Origin: Henckelia pumila
Lineage: Eukaryota > Streptophyta > Magnoliopsida > Lamiales > Gesneriaceae
Reading direction: 5' to 3'
Assembly: GCF_033568475.1 (NCBI RefSeq)
Contig: NC_133123.1
Span: 160,347,753 to 160,411,752, forward strand
DNA: 64,000 nt
Part shown: positions 48,437-60,226 of the stretch, piece after piece
How the letters are laid out: every line of letters starts with the position of its first letter
How positions within the stretch are numbered: position 1 is the stretch's first letter
Translations under genes and position numbers: made by a program
The notes under the pieces: model-generated
Databases searched by the model: none
Told to the model about the DNA's origin: nothing
The model's input: only the letters and a program-made list of their open reading frames with translations

Positions 48437-49419
48437 ATAGCAATTGTTTTGCCTGTCTTTTGCTCTTCTTTCGTGAATTTTGAGGTTTATTCTGTTATAA
48501 AAACGACAGTATCAAACGTGGCAAAGCCAGCAGCATCAGGCCAGTCTGCACACATTTGGCTGGAAACTGCCCACATCTTTTGCATATTATTATTTTTCTT
48601 TAAAATGAAGGGAGTGATAATAATAATAACTAGTCAGAGAGCAAAATATAATCTATGATATTAAATTATGCTCTGAAAATGTATTTGAGTGGTCAATTAA
48701 ATTTTTAATTGAAGAGAAAATAGGACAAACTGATGCAATATGGAAATTTAGCTGTAATTAAGTGATAAAATTGAAAGGAAATTTTGGTATCCTCATCCCA
48801 TATCTAAAACAGTTTTTATAAGGATATCAAATATTATAAATTGTTACGTGCTTATACATTTTATTTTTGCGTACACATTATATGCTTGTACATTTCGTTT
48901 TGCGTATAAGTTACGTGCTCATATAATCAATTTTCTATTAAATAATTGTAAAAAATATTTAAAAAATTAATTTTTTAAAAAACAAAGAAATCACATCGAC
49001 GTACCAATTTGGTATGACCTCACACTTAATATAATAACTAGCACACAAACGCACATGTTGCGTGTCTTATAAAATAGTGAAAGAAAAAATGGGAATTTTG
49101 TTAATGGACATCCGCAAAAAAAAAAAAAAAAAAGTAGAGTGAAAGTGACATTTTTGCAATTATATGATCATCAAAGGGTAAAAATATGAGAGATGTCATA
49201 CCAACATACCAAAGCTGATCTTTAATATAGTATATATTAGTAACAAATGCACATGCACATGCACATGCGTGTATAAAATAGATGTTTTTTTATATATGAT
49301 TTTTTGTGGGTAGAGTGGGTGGGAGGTTTAGTGGGATAATGAATAGGAAAGAGATAAGAGGGTAAATCGAAATAAAAGTCGATGTTTTCTTGAAAGCAGT
49401 TTTTAAGAGTCTATCAACT

Positions 49420-49453
<34 letters not shown>

Positions 49454-50274
49454 GAGAGAGATAATAATAATAATAACAATAATGATAATAATAAAATTAT
49501 ATTTTTTAGTATAAATATAATCTTTATCCAAATTATAAGCTCGTGTTAAGAGACAGAATCTGAGCATTAACTCGAGTCGAGACTTGTATAAAAAAATTAT
49601 AAAAAAACTTCTAAATAGCTACATAAATTAGGAAAATTATCTGCGTACAATGAGAATTGAACTGAGACCAACTGTTCGGCGTCTCAACTTTAGCCATTGG
49701 GGCTAAGGTTTCATTGGCTAATAATAATAAAATTCTTGTGAGATCATCTTAAGATTAATTTTGTTAAACGAATCTTTTACTCGGTTTAATTTAAAAAAAA
49801 TTTATTTTTATGTCAAAAATATTATTTTTGAAGTATATAACTCTATACATGACTACATGAGTCTAAAATTGCTTCGGGAGAAAAAAAATCATAGAATCCC
49901 AATTTCGGAAGACAGCGAATAAATAAAGGTTTTTTTAATCTACAAATATCATTTAATTAATTTTTAGAACGATAATAAAATCAATCACGCCTGGCTTTAG
50001 AACCTTTTTTGTTGAAATGCCAAGGATTTTTGGCCTACTGCCAAGGACGAGGCCCAAGATCCAAGAGATTTTGGATTCGATTCCTATATGTGTGAGTTTA
50101 GTTAAGGAAAAAAAAAATCCCCCAATCCAAATTGTGTTAAAATATATAGTTGAAATGATCGAATTAATTTGAGTCATTACTCATTAATTGGATTGCAATG
50201 ATCTATCCTGTACATAAATAATCTACGTTTCCAAAATTCAGACACATTTGTTAGGTTCTGTCGATTTTAAAATA
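48437..50274. other. Gene-free stretch upstream of the DCC gene
   Basis: The first few hundred bases act as promoter by position; a 10-mer GAAATTTTGG lies at 48778-48787. An imperfect (AAT)n tract spans 49421-49495, and an A-run and a short (CACATG)n stretch lie near 49117 and 49252. No coding frame is convincing. Confidence 0.6.
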
Positions 50275-50599
50275 GGAGAAATTGCATATATCACCCTTGT
50301 GAAATTTTGTGCTAGCTAATAACCCCCTGTGAAATTTTTTTAAGCTAATAACCTCATGTGATTCTAGATTTGTAGCATACACACCCCTTCTGGCTAAAAA
50401 ATGACGAAAATGCTCTCGACTTTTATGAACTATTTAATTTATCATTTATTTTATGTAGGGGTATTTTCGTCATTTTTTAGCTGAAAAAGGTGTGTATGCT
50501 ACAAATCTAGAATCACAGGGAGTTATTAGCTTAAAAAAATTTCACAGGGGGTTATTAGCTAACACGGAATTTCACAAGGGTGATATATGCAAATTTCCC
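50275..50599. mobile_element. Palindromic MITE with 9-bp target duplication (Mutator-like)
   Basis: It is 325 bp long. The left end GGAGAAATTGCATATATCAC is matched by the inverted right end, and nearly the whole sequence folds back around about 50440. The flanking duplication TTTAAAATA lies at 50266-50274 and 50600-50608. Confidence 0.85.
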
Positions 50600-50616
50600 T
50601 TTAAAATATATAAAGA

Positions 50617-50741
50617 TAGTGTTTGAGAGAGTTTCTTAGAAGCACTTTTCAGCTTTTACGTTAACAAAATTTTGAAATTTTGTAAAATTTAATAACGAAA
50701 AGTTGAGAAATGCTTCTTATAAGAAACTCTTCCAAACACTA
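50617..50741. repeat. Small hairpin MITE (TAGTGTTTG family), copy 2
   Basis: It has inverted arms of about 40 bases, TAGTGTTTGAGA at the left and TTCCAAACACTA at the right. It is related to 17822-17943 and sits only 17 bases from the preceding MITE. Confidence 0.7.
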
Positions 50742-53700
50742 CCAAAATATTAAAATATCATCTATTTCGCTTAGGTTGCGATTGAATACGATTTGAAGTT
50801 GTGGACTTCAAATTTATGGATTTTATATTTATTTAATTTTTTTGAGCTCTTATATTTATTTAATAGTTTTGTTGAATTGAAAATTCATCATTCTCTTAAC
50901 TTATGTAAATTCATGGCGATTACAATGAATTTGAAATCCACTTAAGATTGACCTCATTTCAAATTTATTCTTCAAGTCTCACCCAAATCAAATCCATCCA
51001 TCCATCCATTCAAACATTACGTTTGTGTTTGGAAGTAAGGACTTGATTTGAGGATAAATTCGAAGGATGTAGTATGCCAACACAATAACTCTTATGAGAT
51101 GAATCAATTTTGAAAACTTTGCGAAACAAATATCTAACTCGATTTGATCTATGAAAAATAATATTTTTTTCATTACAAGTATAGATCAAGTCGACCTATT
51201 TATAGCGGTGAAATCATCGCAAATGAGACATTCATGTTTGAAATGACAATTATGAGTACATTTCAAATCCATTATAAGTAAATGACCAAAGTAGTAAATT
51301 TCTTAAAATACCCACCTTCGTTATTTTAATGGATGGACAAATTAAAACATTACTTCTCTTAATTAATTCAATAAAATTTAAGAACCCATTTTATTAAATT
51401 CTAGAAATATAAAGGATTTTTTTAATCACAATCAATAATTACTTAAATATTTAAAATATAATAATTACTTATATATATGTATGTGAATTATCGTGTGCAT
51501 GAAGGTGTAAATTAAACCACCCGTAATGTCATGTTAGTTATGTTTTACAAAATGAGTATATTACCTCAAATCTAAAAATATCAAAATAAAACAAAATAAA
51601 ATTTCCCCATTTATATTTGAATAAATTATTAAAAAATGAAACTAAAATCACCTAAATAGTTATTGGTCTTGATTTTTTTTTTCCAAATTGTTTGTACAAA
51701 AATTATTTAACATTAAGAACATTTTAAACAAAAAATATTAATAATATTTAATACATAACTTACTCACAGATGACCACTTTTAAATTTTAACTAAAACATC
51801 TTAATAAATATGTGGTCCATCTATCATAAACGACGAGGATGTTACTAGACAACTGAAAATCTGGTATGAATTGGATGATATATAGTTCATTTGACATCAG
51901 GTTTTTAAGTTTGTAATAAGGTATCGGATTCTATCAATTCATGATGTGAAATGAAATATGTTGAAAATTTTGTTTGTGCTTAATAAATTAAAATTAAACA
52001 ATGAGAAACTAGTAAAAAGGCAATGAAATGAAAAAGGAAAACAAAGACCAAATAAAAAAAAAATTGTGGCACAGAAGGCGCTAAATATTTCATCAATGCA
52101 CTGGCCTGCTGTCTGGACAATTTTCTAGGTGGCAAAGGGGCACATAATATTGCACCCCTACACCGGCGTAATATTGTGCCCCTACACCGGCACTTCTGCT
52201 GGAAAGTTTTCCAGGCGCCTGAGGTGGCAAAGGGGGGCAGTAATATTGCACCCTTACACGGGCGCTTCTAGGAATTTTTCCAAGCGTGCGGGGCGTTTAG
52301 GTTCCTTGAAAGTGGCGTTTTTTCATGAAAAAATGCATTTTTTTTCCTAATTTGGGTGGTTATGATCATTTTTTGGTTCAAAAGTTGCACCATATGGTGA
52401 AACATGTCTTTGCATGAAAAAATATTTAAATATCATATTAAAGTTCATTTTAGAAACAATTCATAACCATCTTCATCCATATTCTTCTACTTTTTTGAAA
52501 AAATAGTTCATATCATTTTCTGGTAATCGAATTTGTGGTTTATTGTGCTATTATCTCAAGTTTTTTACTGTTAAATTTGCCAAATTACGTCAGCACCAAG
52601 AACAAAGTAAAAACTTACTAAGGATATCGTGTTCAACATGAGTCTCGACAATTCCAATCTTGCTATCTTCAAACCAATCCCAACACCACACATACACAAT
52701 CCACAAAATATTCGTTAAATTATAAATTTTAGTTGTGAAAATCAAATGTCTTATTCAACGACATATGAAAAAATGAGTGTAGATGATCAATCTCCCTTAA
52801 ATTTCAACGAGATACTTGACGGTGCAAACTTTAGATCGGTCGATTCTCATCTAAGACAATGTTACAAAATTTCTAGTGACAGTTCGAAAAGAAATCGACT
52901 CATTTCGAATGCGAAAAATGTGATGAATCTTTAACGAATTATTCAGCAACTCTCTTTTTCGAAGAGCTCGAGGCTCAAGGTGGTGGGGAATTATTACTCA
53001 AAGTCAAAGACGCACATAGAATGATGAGTGAGTTTTTATATATATAATTGGCTTCCCTTTTGTTGACCAATTTAATGAGATTTGAATAAATTGAATCATT
53101 CCATGTTCTGCTCTATTTTTTTTCCCTTTCAGCATTATTTGGGGCCACAATGGACATTATTCTTTTGTAGATTAGGCAATCCAAATGATTTCAAAATATT
53201 ATTTATGCTTCTTATTTGTCTAATGACCTTTATTTTCTTTACTTAATAATATCTTATCATTTTGGATGGAAAAAAAATCTTATGACAACGTTTCACAGTT
53301 AATTTCATGAGACAGATGACGGATCTTTTATTTAGTCCAACCCATGAACAAATATTTTTTGTGTCTAAAGTATTATTTTTCATTATAAACAACGAACAAG
53401 TCCATTCGTCTCATGAATATAGATCCGTGAAATTATCTTACAAAAGATATACTCATATTGTCAAACCGAGTTATTTGCATTGGCTCGATAAAATTATGTG
53501 CTGCTCGATTTACAAATCTTGGTTGTTAGTCACTCAACTTAATATATATATTTTTTCGATATAGAACTTATATTGATTTTTGTTTTAAAAAAAATGGATA
53601 GAATTTTTGGAAAATCAGCTCAATTTGTTTGATTCTGTCATCACCGATAGCCATGGTGGTTAAAATCTTCTGTTTTGGGAATTATGCGACATATCATAAT

Positions 53701-55352
53701 GTCACGATATATAACAACTTGAAAATGTTACCCATGTATATAAAAAGTGATATCAACTAGTATCAAAGATAGTTGTTATTTCGATTCTATGATATCACAT
53801 GATATATATAGACCGAAACCAATTCAAACCGACGATATTTAGGGCCGATGGTAATAATTATGTGGGCATTTGAGGAAAGGTTTGTGCAGTTGTGAGTTTG
53901 TTAAATTGTTGGTTTACTTCCAATTGATGGTGGGAGGCAACACATGACAAATCGATTCATTTAAGGCATTGCTTTATAAGACACACGAAAATTTTGTGGT
54001 CAAAAGAATTTTACCTTCTCCATTTGCATAAAGATTTTTTTAGAAAAAATTTAATCGGGAATTTATTACAACGTCTTTTTCTGACATCATTATTCTTTAA
54101 TATTTGCTTATAGGCCACAAGGTATCAGTGCGGTTTCCACACGTAATAAGAAATCAGACTATTAATTTCAAATTTATTGCTTCTTCCCCCACTGTTTTTC
54201 TGTATCTGCACAATCATTTATTATAGATGAATATTTTTTTTCTTAATATCTTGAAAAGTATTGGTATTAATTTCCTCATCACATACATATATAGCCATTG
54301 AAGCGTATTCGTTGTAATTGAATCTCAAACACGAGACTTCGTAACAGACGTGATACATTCGTCTCAAATTATGTCTTTATCAAGGTTAGGAATCCATCAG
54401 AACGCGTTAAATCATTAATAGACGATACAACTTTTGGAGTGGTACTGCTATTCAATTTGTTCTCATTAGCTTAGTTGAGAACTAAAGTTTGTGGTGGAGT
54501 CAAAGTAAGGTTGCTACGAAATATAGTCAACTCTTGCCATCAAGATTGGTCACGATTTTAAAATCGATGATTATATATATATTTAAGAGTAGATGAGAGA
54601 TCAGAATCAGGTCGTCTGGCCGGTCTCGTGCTCGTTAGTTTTTTCAGGTCGTCTGGCCGGTCTCGTGTTAGAGATCGAGCGAAATCTTGTTATTAAAAAA
54701 ATTTAATGACCTAGAAAAAATAACGAGTCGATTCGTGAGACCATCTTACTGACGGTAAACTTTCGGTTTTGGTTTAGAAAATAATGTCAAAATTCATATG
54801 ATTGAGAGATAGTTCCGACGTCGATTCACGCCCTCGGACCAAAATGGTGGTAGGGTCTAGTAGCCACAAGTCATACTTCAAATGTCTTACTCCTACTGCC
54901 TTATAATTTAACATATATTCAATGCATATGATTGATATTTATCATAACCTTCAAGCTGAGCACAAATGATTAATTAACAATAACCACTCAGTTTTGCATA
55001 CGTTCAAATGTAAGGTTACGATTTTCAATGAACTCCTATAGCAACTCGCACATATCGTTTCTTCCCGTTGAATACGAATTTCAAAGCGACGGTGAAATAA
55101 GGTATTATGGTGATTGAACAATAAGAAAGAGAGCAGGAGAAGATTGCAAATAAAGATTTCTATTACATGAGAAGTTAACTTCTCTGATACATCAGCAGCA
55201 ATTAATCTCTCTTTCTTTTGGTTTTTTGGGGTTGGGGTAAGAAGTTAACTAATCTTCAGAATCTGAATATAGAGACAGAAAGAGTAGAAAACACCAAAAA
55301 AAAAAAAATTAAAGGGAAGAAAAATATTTTTTCTGAAAATAAAAAGACAGAA
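50742..55352. other. Gene-free interval with short repeats
   Basis: About 4.6 kb of AT-rich DNA. The start (50770-51030) resembles a degraded Tourist-type element (ggttgcgattgaa). A GC-richer patch at 52130-52300 carries three 24-bp units (52145, 52169, 52241; taatattgcacccctacacc). A 23-bp direct repeat (caggtcgtctggccggtctc) occurs at 54608 and 54645. The stretch near 53300-53470 resembles a repeat also seen in inverse form near 58490-58630. No gene can be supported. Confidence 0.6.
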
Positions 55353-56433
55353 TCAGCTTGCAGATTCAGAGATGCTATTTAATGCTGGTTGCCATGTTCT
55401 GTGTCTTGATGCAGCATTTACAGATGTGTTGTTTCTTGATTTTTGCCTGCCATGGTTCACCTGCTATATAAAACCACAAAACAAGACACATTTTTTTAGA
55501 AGTAATAAAATAAAATTGGGAAAATGAGCTGTTGTTCATGCATTTCTTGTGCTTTAAAAACAATAATTAATACCTCAAAAATTATTCAAAATTTGATTTG
55601 TGTGGAAAAAGATCAAATTTTTACTCATAAATAAACGACAGGTTTTGCCTTGAATCAAATCCCAGATCAATTATTTAGTAACAGAAGATTTCAAGATCTC
55701 TAGATCTAAATCCAACCACAAATAATTAGCACAAGAGGAATAAAGGCTAAAAAAAAAATATTCCCAATTATTATTATAATAGTTATTCTATTAAACAAGA
55801 AACACAGAGTATCTTAACAGTACAATTATTTAATTAATTAATCTCGAAACTTTATAAAAAAAAAAAAAAAAAGAATTACCTGCTTTGTCTTCTCCACCTC
55901 AGTTCTCCGAACAACTGCATCAAAATCAGAACTCTGCTTCCCTGCAATCTTCTGCTTCTGCTGCTGTTCTTGTTTCATCTTCGCTAGCTTCTTCGCCCCC
56001 AATCCCTTCATCACCTCTGCCAAAAACATCACCATAAAAAAATCCATCAACAATAAAAAAAAAAACTCGGAAACCAAGAAAACAGAAAGAACGAGATTCT
56101 TCCGGGAGGGGGAAAAGGGAAGAGACCTTGGGCGGTGACGAGGCGGTAGACATGGCCGAGAACCATAGTATCCGCCGGCCGGAGAAGCTTAATCCGCGTG
56201 ACACGAAGTGGGACGTCGCTGTTGCTGACTCTACTCGCGTAGTCCTTCTCAGCGGCCGCCGCCGCGGCCGAGGCGGAGGAATACAGGGTGGTGGCGAGGA
56301 GGAGGGCCACGTAATGGCCGGGATTCATCTTCATGACTTCTCCGACCGTGACGGGCTTGAAGAGGTGATCGGCTTTGCCCGAAGGGTGTTGGATTACCAG
56401 AGTCGCATTATCTATGGCTTGGCAATTTCCCAT
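55353..56433 (-). CDS. PADRE (DUF4228) domain protein
   Basis: Three exons on the minus strand: 56127-56433, 55880-56016 and 55353-55460. Introns are GT-AG and the phases join into 184 codons (183 residues). The protein starts M-G-N-C-Q-A, so Gly2 is a candidate for N-myristoylation and Cys4 for palmitoylation, as is usual in this family. The PADRE features follow: a V-I-Q-H-P-S-G-K element near residue 15, V-x-E-V-M-x-x-N-P-G-H-Y-V near 30-42, and the L-L-R-P-x-D-T-x-x-x-G-x-x-Y-R-L-V element near 83-99. An Ala run at about 55-61 interrupts the middle. The C-terminal third is Lys/Gln/Arg-rich and probably disordered. Family genes are induced by pathogens and abiotic stress; the molecular role is not established. 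Exon 1 is much more GC-rich than its surroundings. Confidence 0.94.
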
Positions 56434-59309
56434 CTGCAAAATTTTATCTTTTTTCTGGATTTTTTTTTGTGTGTGTGGAGGTAGAAGATGAAGATGAAGA
56501 AGAAAATGGAGGATTTGTTTGGAGGAAAGTGGTGTGGAGTAATAGATATAGGTCCACACCCAATGGTGTTAGCTATTCTTGGGTATGATGTCACACCTCT
56601 GACTACTTACGGCATCCTACTCTGGTCCTCAGTCTCATGAATTGAAATCATATAATATTATCGTCTGCCATGAGTCGATGAAATAAGTAAATATTTAACT
56701 AACGATAATCGCATCAATAATTTTTTAGACGAGCATGTATCATGATTTAATTTGTTCAATGCGATTTATAATATTAGTAAGATGACTTACCCAATATGCA
56801 TTGAAGAATAGTGACGACATGTTTCATCCTATGAGTATAATAATATTGTGGGAAAACCATTGAAATGTGATGTTTGGGTGTTGTAGTATAATTTAAAAAA
56901 TATATTTGAGTTGTATTGTTATAATTTGTTGTAGCTTTTAATATAGCGGTGAGTGATCGCTTTTGCAAATATAATAAAGTTTAAATAGGTGAAATTCGCG
57001 ATTTTGTTAGTGGGATTTTAATTTTAATTTTTTTTTTCGAATTGGAGATTAAAGAAATTTAAATGGTGGTTTTAATTGATTTTAAAATATTTTTAAAAGT
57101 TGAATCGGATTAGACTCGTTCATAAATTGAAGTTAAATTAGATGGATTTATGCGATTTGATTCGTGATTGAACAATGTTGATATTATTATGTTATAATAA
57201 ATATAACTCTTAAAAATTACTTATATTACCTAATGTTTTCTTGGGAAATTAAAAACAAAAAGATAAAATTCTCATGGTGATTTGACTTTTGAGTTCATCA
57301 TATATACTAGTTCACAACTCACAAGTGATAACCTACGAGTGGTTAGTGACCACTATCTTTTTCGGGTAAAATTGCAAAAAATTCTCCCAAAAATGTGGGA
57401 GAGAAAATATTTTTATTTCTGTTGATATTTTTGGTTTTTATTTCTTCAAAAAAAATATATGTAAAAACTATTATTGTATTTTAGTCATTTTTATGGGACA
57501 CTTTTTTTTCTTTAAATTTAAACTAGTGTTCTTTCGTGTGCAGTTGAAATATTATAAATACGATAATTTTGTTATTTTTAAATTATTTATTTTTTCATAT
57601 TTTTATGAAAAATAATTGACTATCTAATTTTTTTTAAATATAATAAATACATGATTGAATTTTTAAATATATAAAAATATAAGATTTGAGATTTGAAAAA
57701 AAATATTATTTTAGGATAATAAGGATGAATTTTTTTGTGTGAAAACGCATTAACGGCTATTACTGTAATTTCATCACAAACTTCTTCAAATTATCTAATC
57801 ATCAATTTTTAAAGGGTGTAGAATTTTTATAAATTGTAAAATAATAGCATGAAGTGATTTTAAAAATAATAATATGATAAATTTTTTTTACAATTTAAAA
57901 TATTAAATTGTGAATATATATCATCAACTTTCAAGACAGTAGTTGCTAAATAAAAAAAAAAATCAAATAACTACTACATATAGCATGGCTCGAAAATGTA
58001 ACATCATTATCTTTTTACATTTTCAGATGGTTATAGCTTATGCGACTTAGGCTCAATTAGTTGACTAAAAAGTTGAATTGGGTCATAAATCTAGGATTCC
58101 TATTTAATATACGTATTATTAATTAAAAAAATGAAGTTTGGCGGATCAGATTTATATATTTTAGGGGCCCCAAAACAAATACTCGTGCAAATCTAGAGCA
58201 TGCAAAGGTTCCACAAACTAAAAAGCAATGATTGATTGTCGCCTGTGAAGTTTTCGTCACTCATTTTTTCGCCTTTTTTTGTTACATTAGTTATCATCAT
58301 CATCATCTTTTATTTTTATTTTTTAAAAAAATTTATAGAGGTATATAATCGCACTATACACCCACAAATTTTAATTTTTATTTTTTTGCATTTACTCCCC
58401 TGGAAATCATGACCATTTTATTGACCAAGTTAGAGGAATAAGAGTATATATGTCTTATCTAACATAGTCTCATGGATTTATAATCATAAAACGTTTGAAC
58501 CTTATCCATATTTATAATAAAAAATAATATTTTTTGACATAAAAAAGTAATATATTTTTATGGATCGAGAGTCAAATAAAAAAGCTGTCTTATAAATTGA
58601 TTTGTGAGACCGTCTTATAATAAGATTTTTCGTGTCGTAAAAAATATCATTAATTTTTTAAACTTCCACTTATTCTTTTGAAATCCCATACGGAGTTGGA
58701 AGATCATAATATTTTTTGAATCTTATCGAAGCTTCGCTAGGAAAAACAGTCGACACTTAGACGATAACCACATAACTATTCGAAGCCAAACTAATTAAGA
58801 AACAAAAGAAGCTCAACGCTTATGAAATACTAATCCATCCCTTGCAATTTTTCTCTCGACACCAAAGAGATAACGTTTTAGTTCTCGTCTCACATATAAA
58901 TTTTATCATTTTCGCAAAAAAAGAGAAACAAAATGTCTTCTAAGCATGTGCGAGGTCTAGAAGTTTGACCGTACAGATGGACTGAACATAAAGAGGAGTA
59001 GAAAACAATAATATTCTCTCGAATATGGGCAAGCTTCGTCCCGTTTCCAGCTTTATCAAACATTCTCGCGACTTTCAAGATTACTATTTTCCAAAAATTA
59101 GCAACATTCATATGCTCTTTCTCTGACTTAATGTTTATTTTGTTTCCCAATAATGCAGCAAAAAGTTACCCCACAAACACTATTTTAAAGGGGGGAAAAA
59201 ACAATACACCTTTCTTTTTACTTGGGATTTCCCTCTAATATGTGAAGGGCCTTGGCTCACGCAAACGAACACTTGAAATCAATAATTGGTATTGGATCCA
59301 AAAATCTTG

Positions 59310-59358
<49 letters not shown>

Positions 59359-59510
59359 GAATTAGAGAATTATTAAATATATCCTATGCAATTATTAAGC
59401 GTGGCGGGCTTTGGTATATGTAACGTGCATATTTTTAGTATTTTTGTAAAGGGGTGCGCCATATGATATTGAAAAAAATTGCGATTTAAACTCTGACCAT
59501 ATTACTGTTA
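56434..59510. other. Gene-free interval upstream of the PADRE gene
   Basis: 56434-56600 should hold the 5' untranslated region and promoter of the PADRE gene. The rest is AT-rich with no credible frame. An (ATT)n microsatellite lies at 59309-59357, and a phrase shared with other intergenic repeats (gtgagaccgtctta) is near 58600. Confidence 0.6.
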
Positions 59511-60226
59511 ACCCATAAAATGAAATATTATGAAATATTATATGAATTGAAGTTTCTTGGCCCAGTTTTTAAAAATCATGCAGCCCAAATGGTTTGGCTC
59601 ATCAGATGAAGCCTACAAGACGAAAATCCATCAGCAAGGAATGAAGGAAAAGTTACATTTAAAAGGGATGACCAAGTCAAAAATCAGTTAAAAGGAACAT
59701 GGCCCATGTTGAGAGATAGTGGGGTGGAAGTTATGGAATTGAGAACAAATGAGCCGTTTGAAGGGAAAGACAGACAGACATCATCTTATCAACACATAGC
59801 TCTCAAAAAGCTCTGTATTTTCAGCAATCTTTCTGCAAAAATTTCGTACCTTCATCTTGTCATTTTTTAGACATTTTAGCGTACATATTTAGCTTATTTT
59901 TGCTGAGTTCCTCGAACTATTACAGCATTTACTTTTGTGATTAGTAGGGCAAACACTTGGCATTTTGAATTTTTAGTAGCAAAGAATCAATATTCGGTTG
60001 TTATTAATAATTCTTCTTTTACTTTATTTTAGTTCTTTGGCGTTTACCGGTGGACTTGAGACCGACGATGAAACCGGGACTCATTTTCGCTTGGTTTTAG
60101 AAGTTAGATTTTTATTTTCATTTGTTATTTTCATTTGGCACTCACGTGCCTGGCACGCCTGCAATTAACCCGCTCGAGCCAATTTTTGTGTGCAAACATA
60201 TTTTTGGCACGCCCAGTGGGACCGTT
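59511..60226 (+). repeat. Probable 5' LTR and leader of a Ty3/gypsy element
   Basis: Sequence upstream of gag has no frame and ends in a primer-site-like stretch (TTGGCACGCCCAGTGGGACC, 60204-60223) three bases before the gag ATG. An LTR ending at the CA near 60197-60198 would fit. The left end is uncertain because the matching 3' LTR is outside the window. A near-copy of the primer-site phrase (ttggcactcacgtgcctggc) lies at about 60135. Confidence 0.45.

Noticed and set aside
52746..52934. 62-codon frame starting M-S-Y-S-T-T
   Set aside because: It is too short, lacks flanking exons or family resemblance, and is followed by stops; it could be a gene fragment but cannot be supported.
56088..56484. 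118-codon plus-strand frame over PADRE exon 1
   Set aside because: It is antisense to a well-supported coding exon; the GC-rich codon use makes the opposite strand open by chance.
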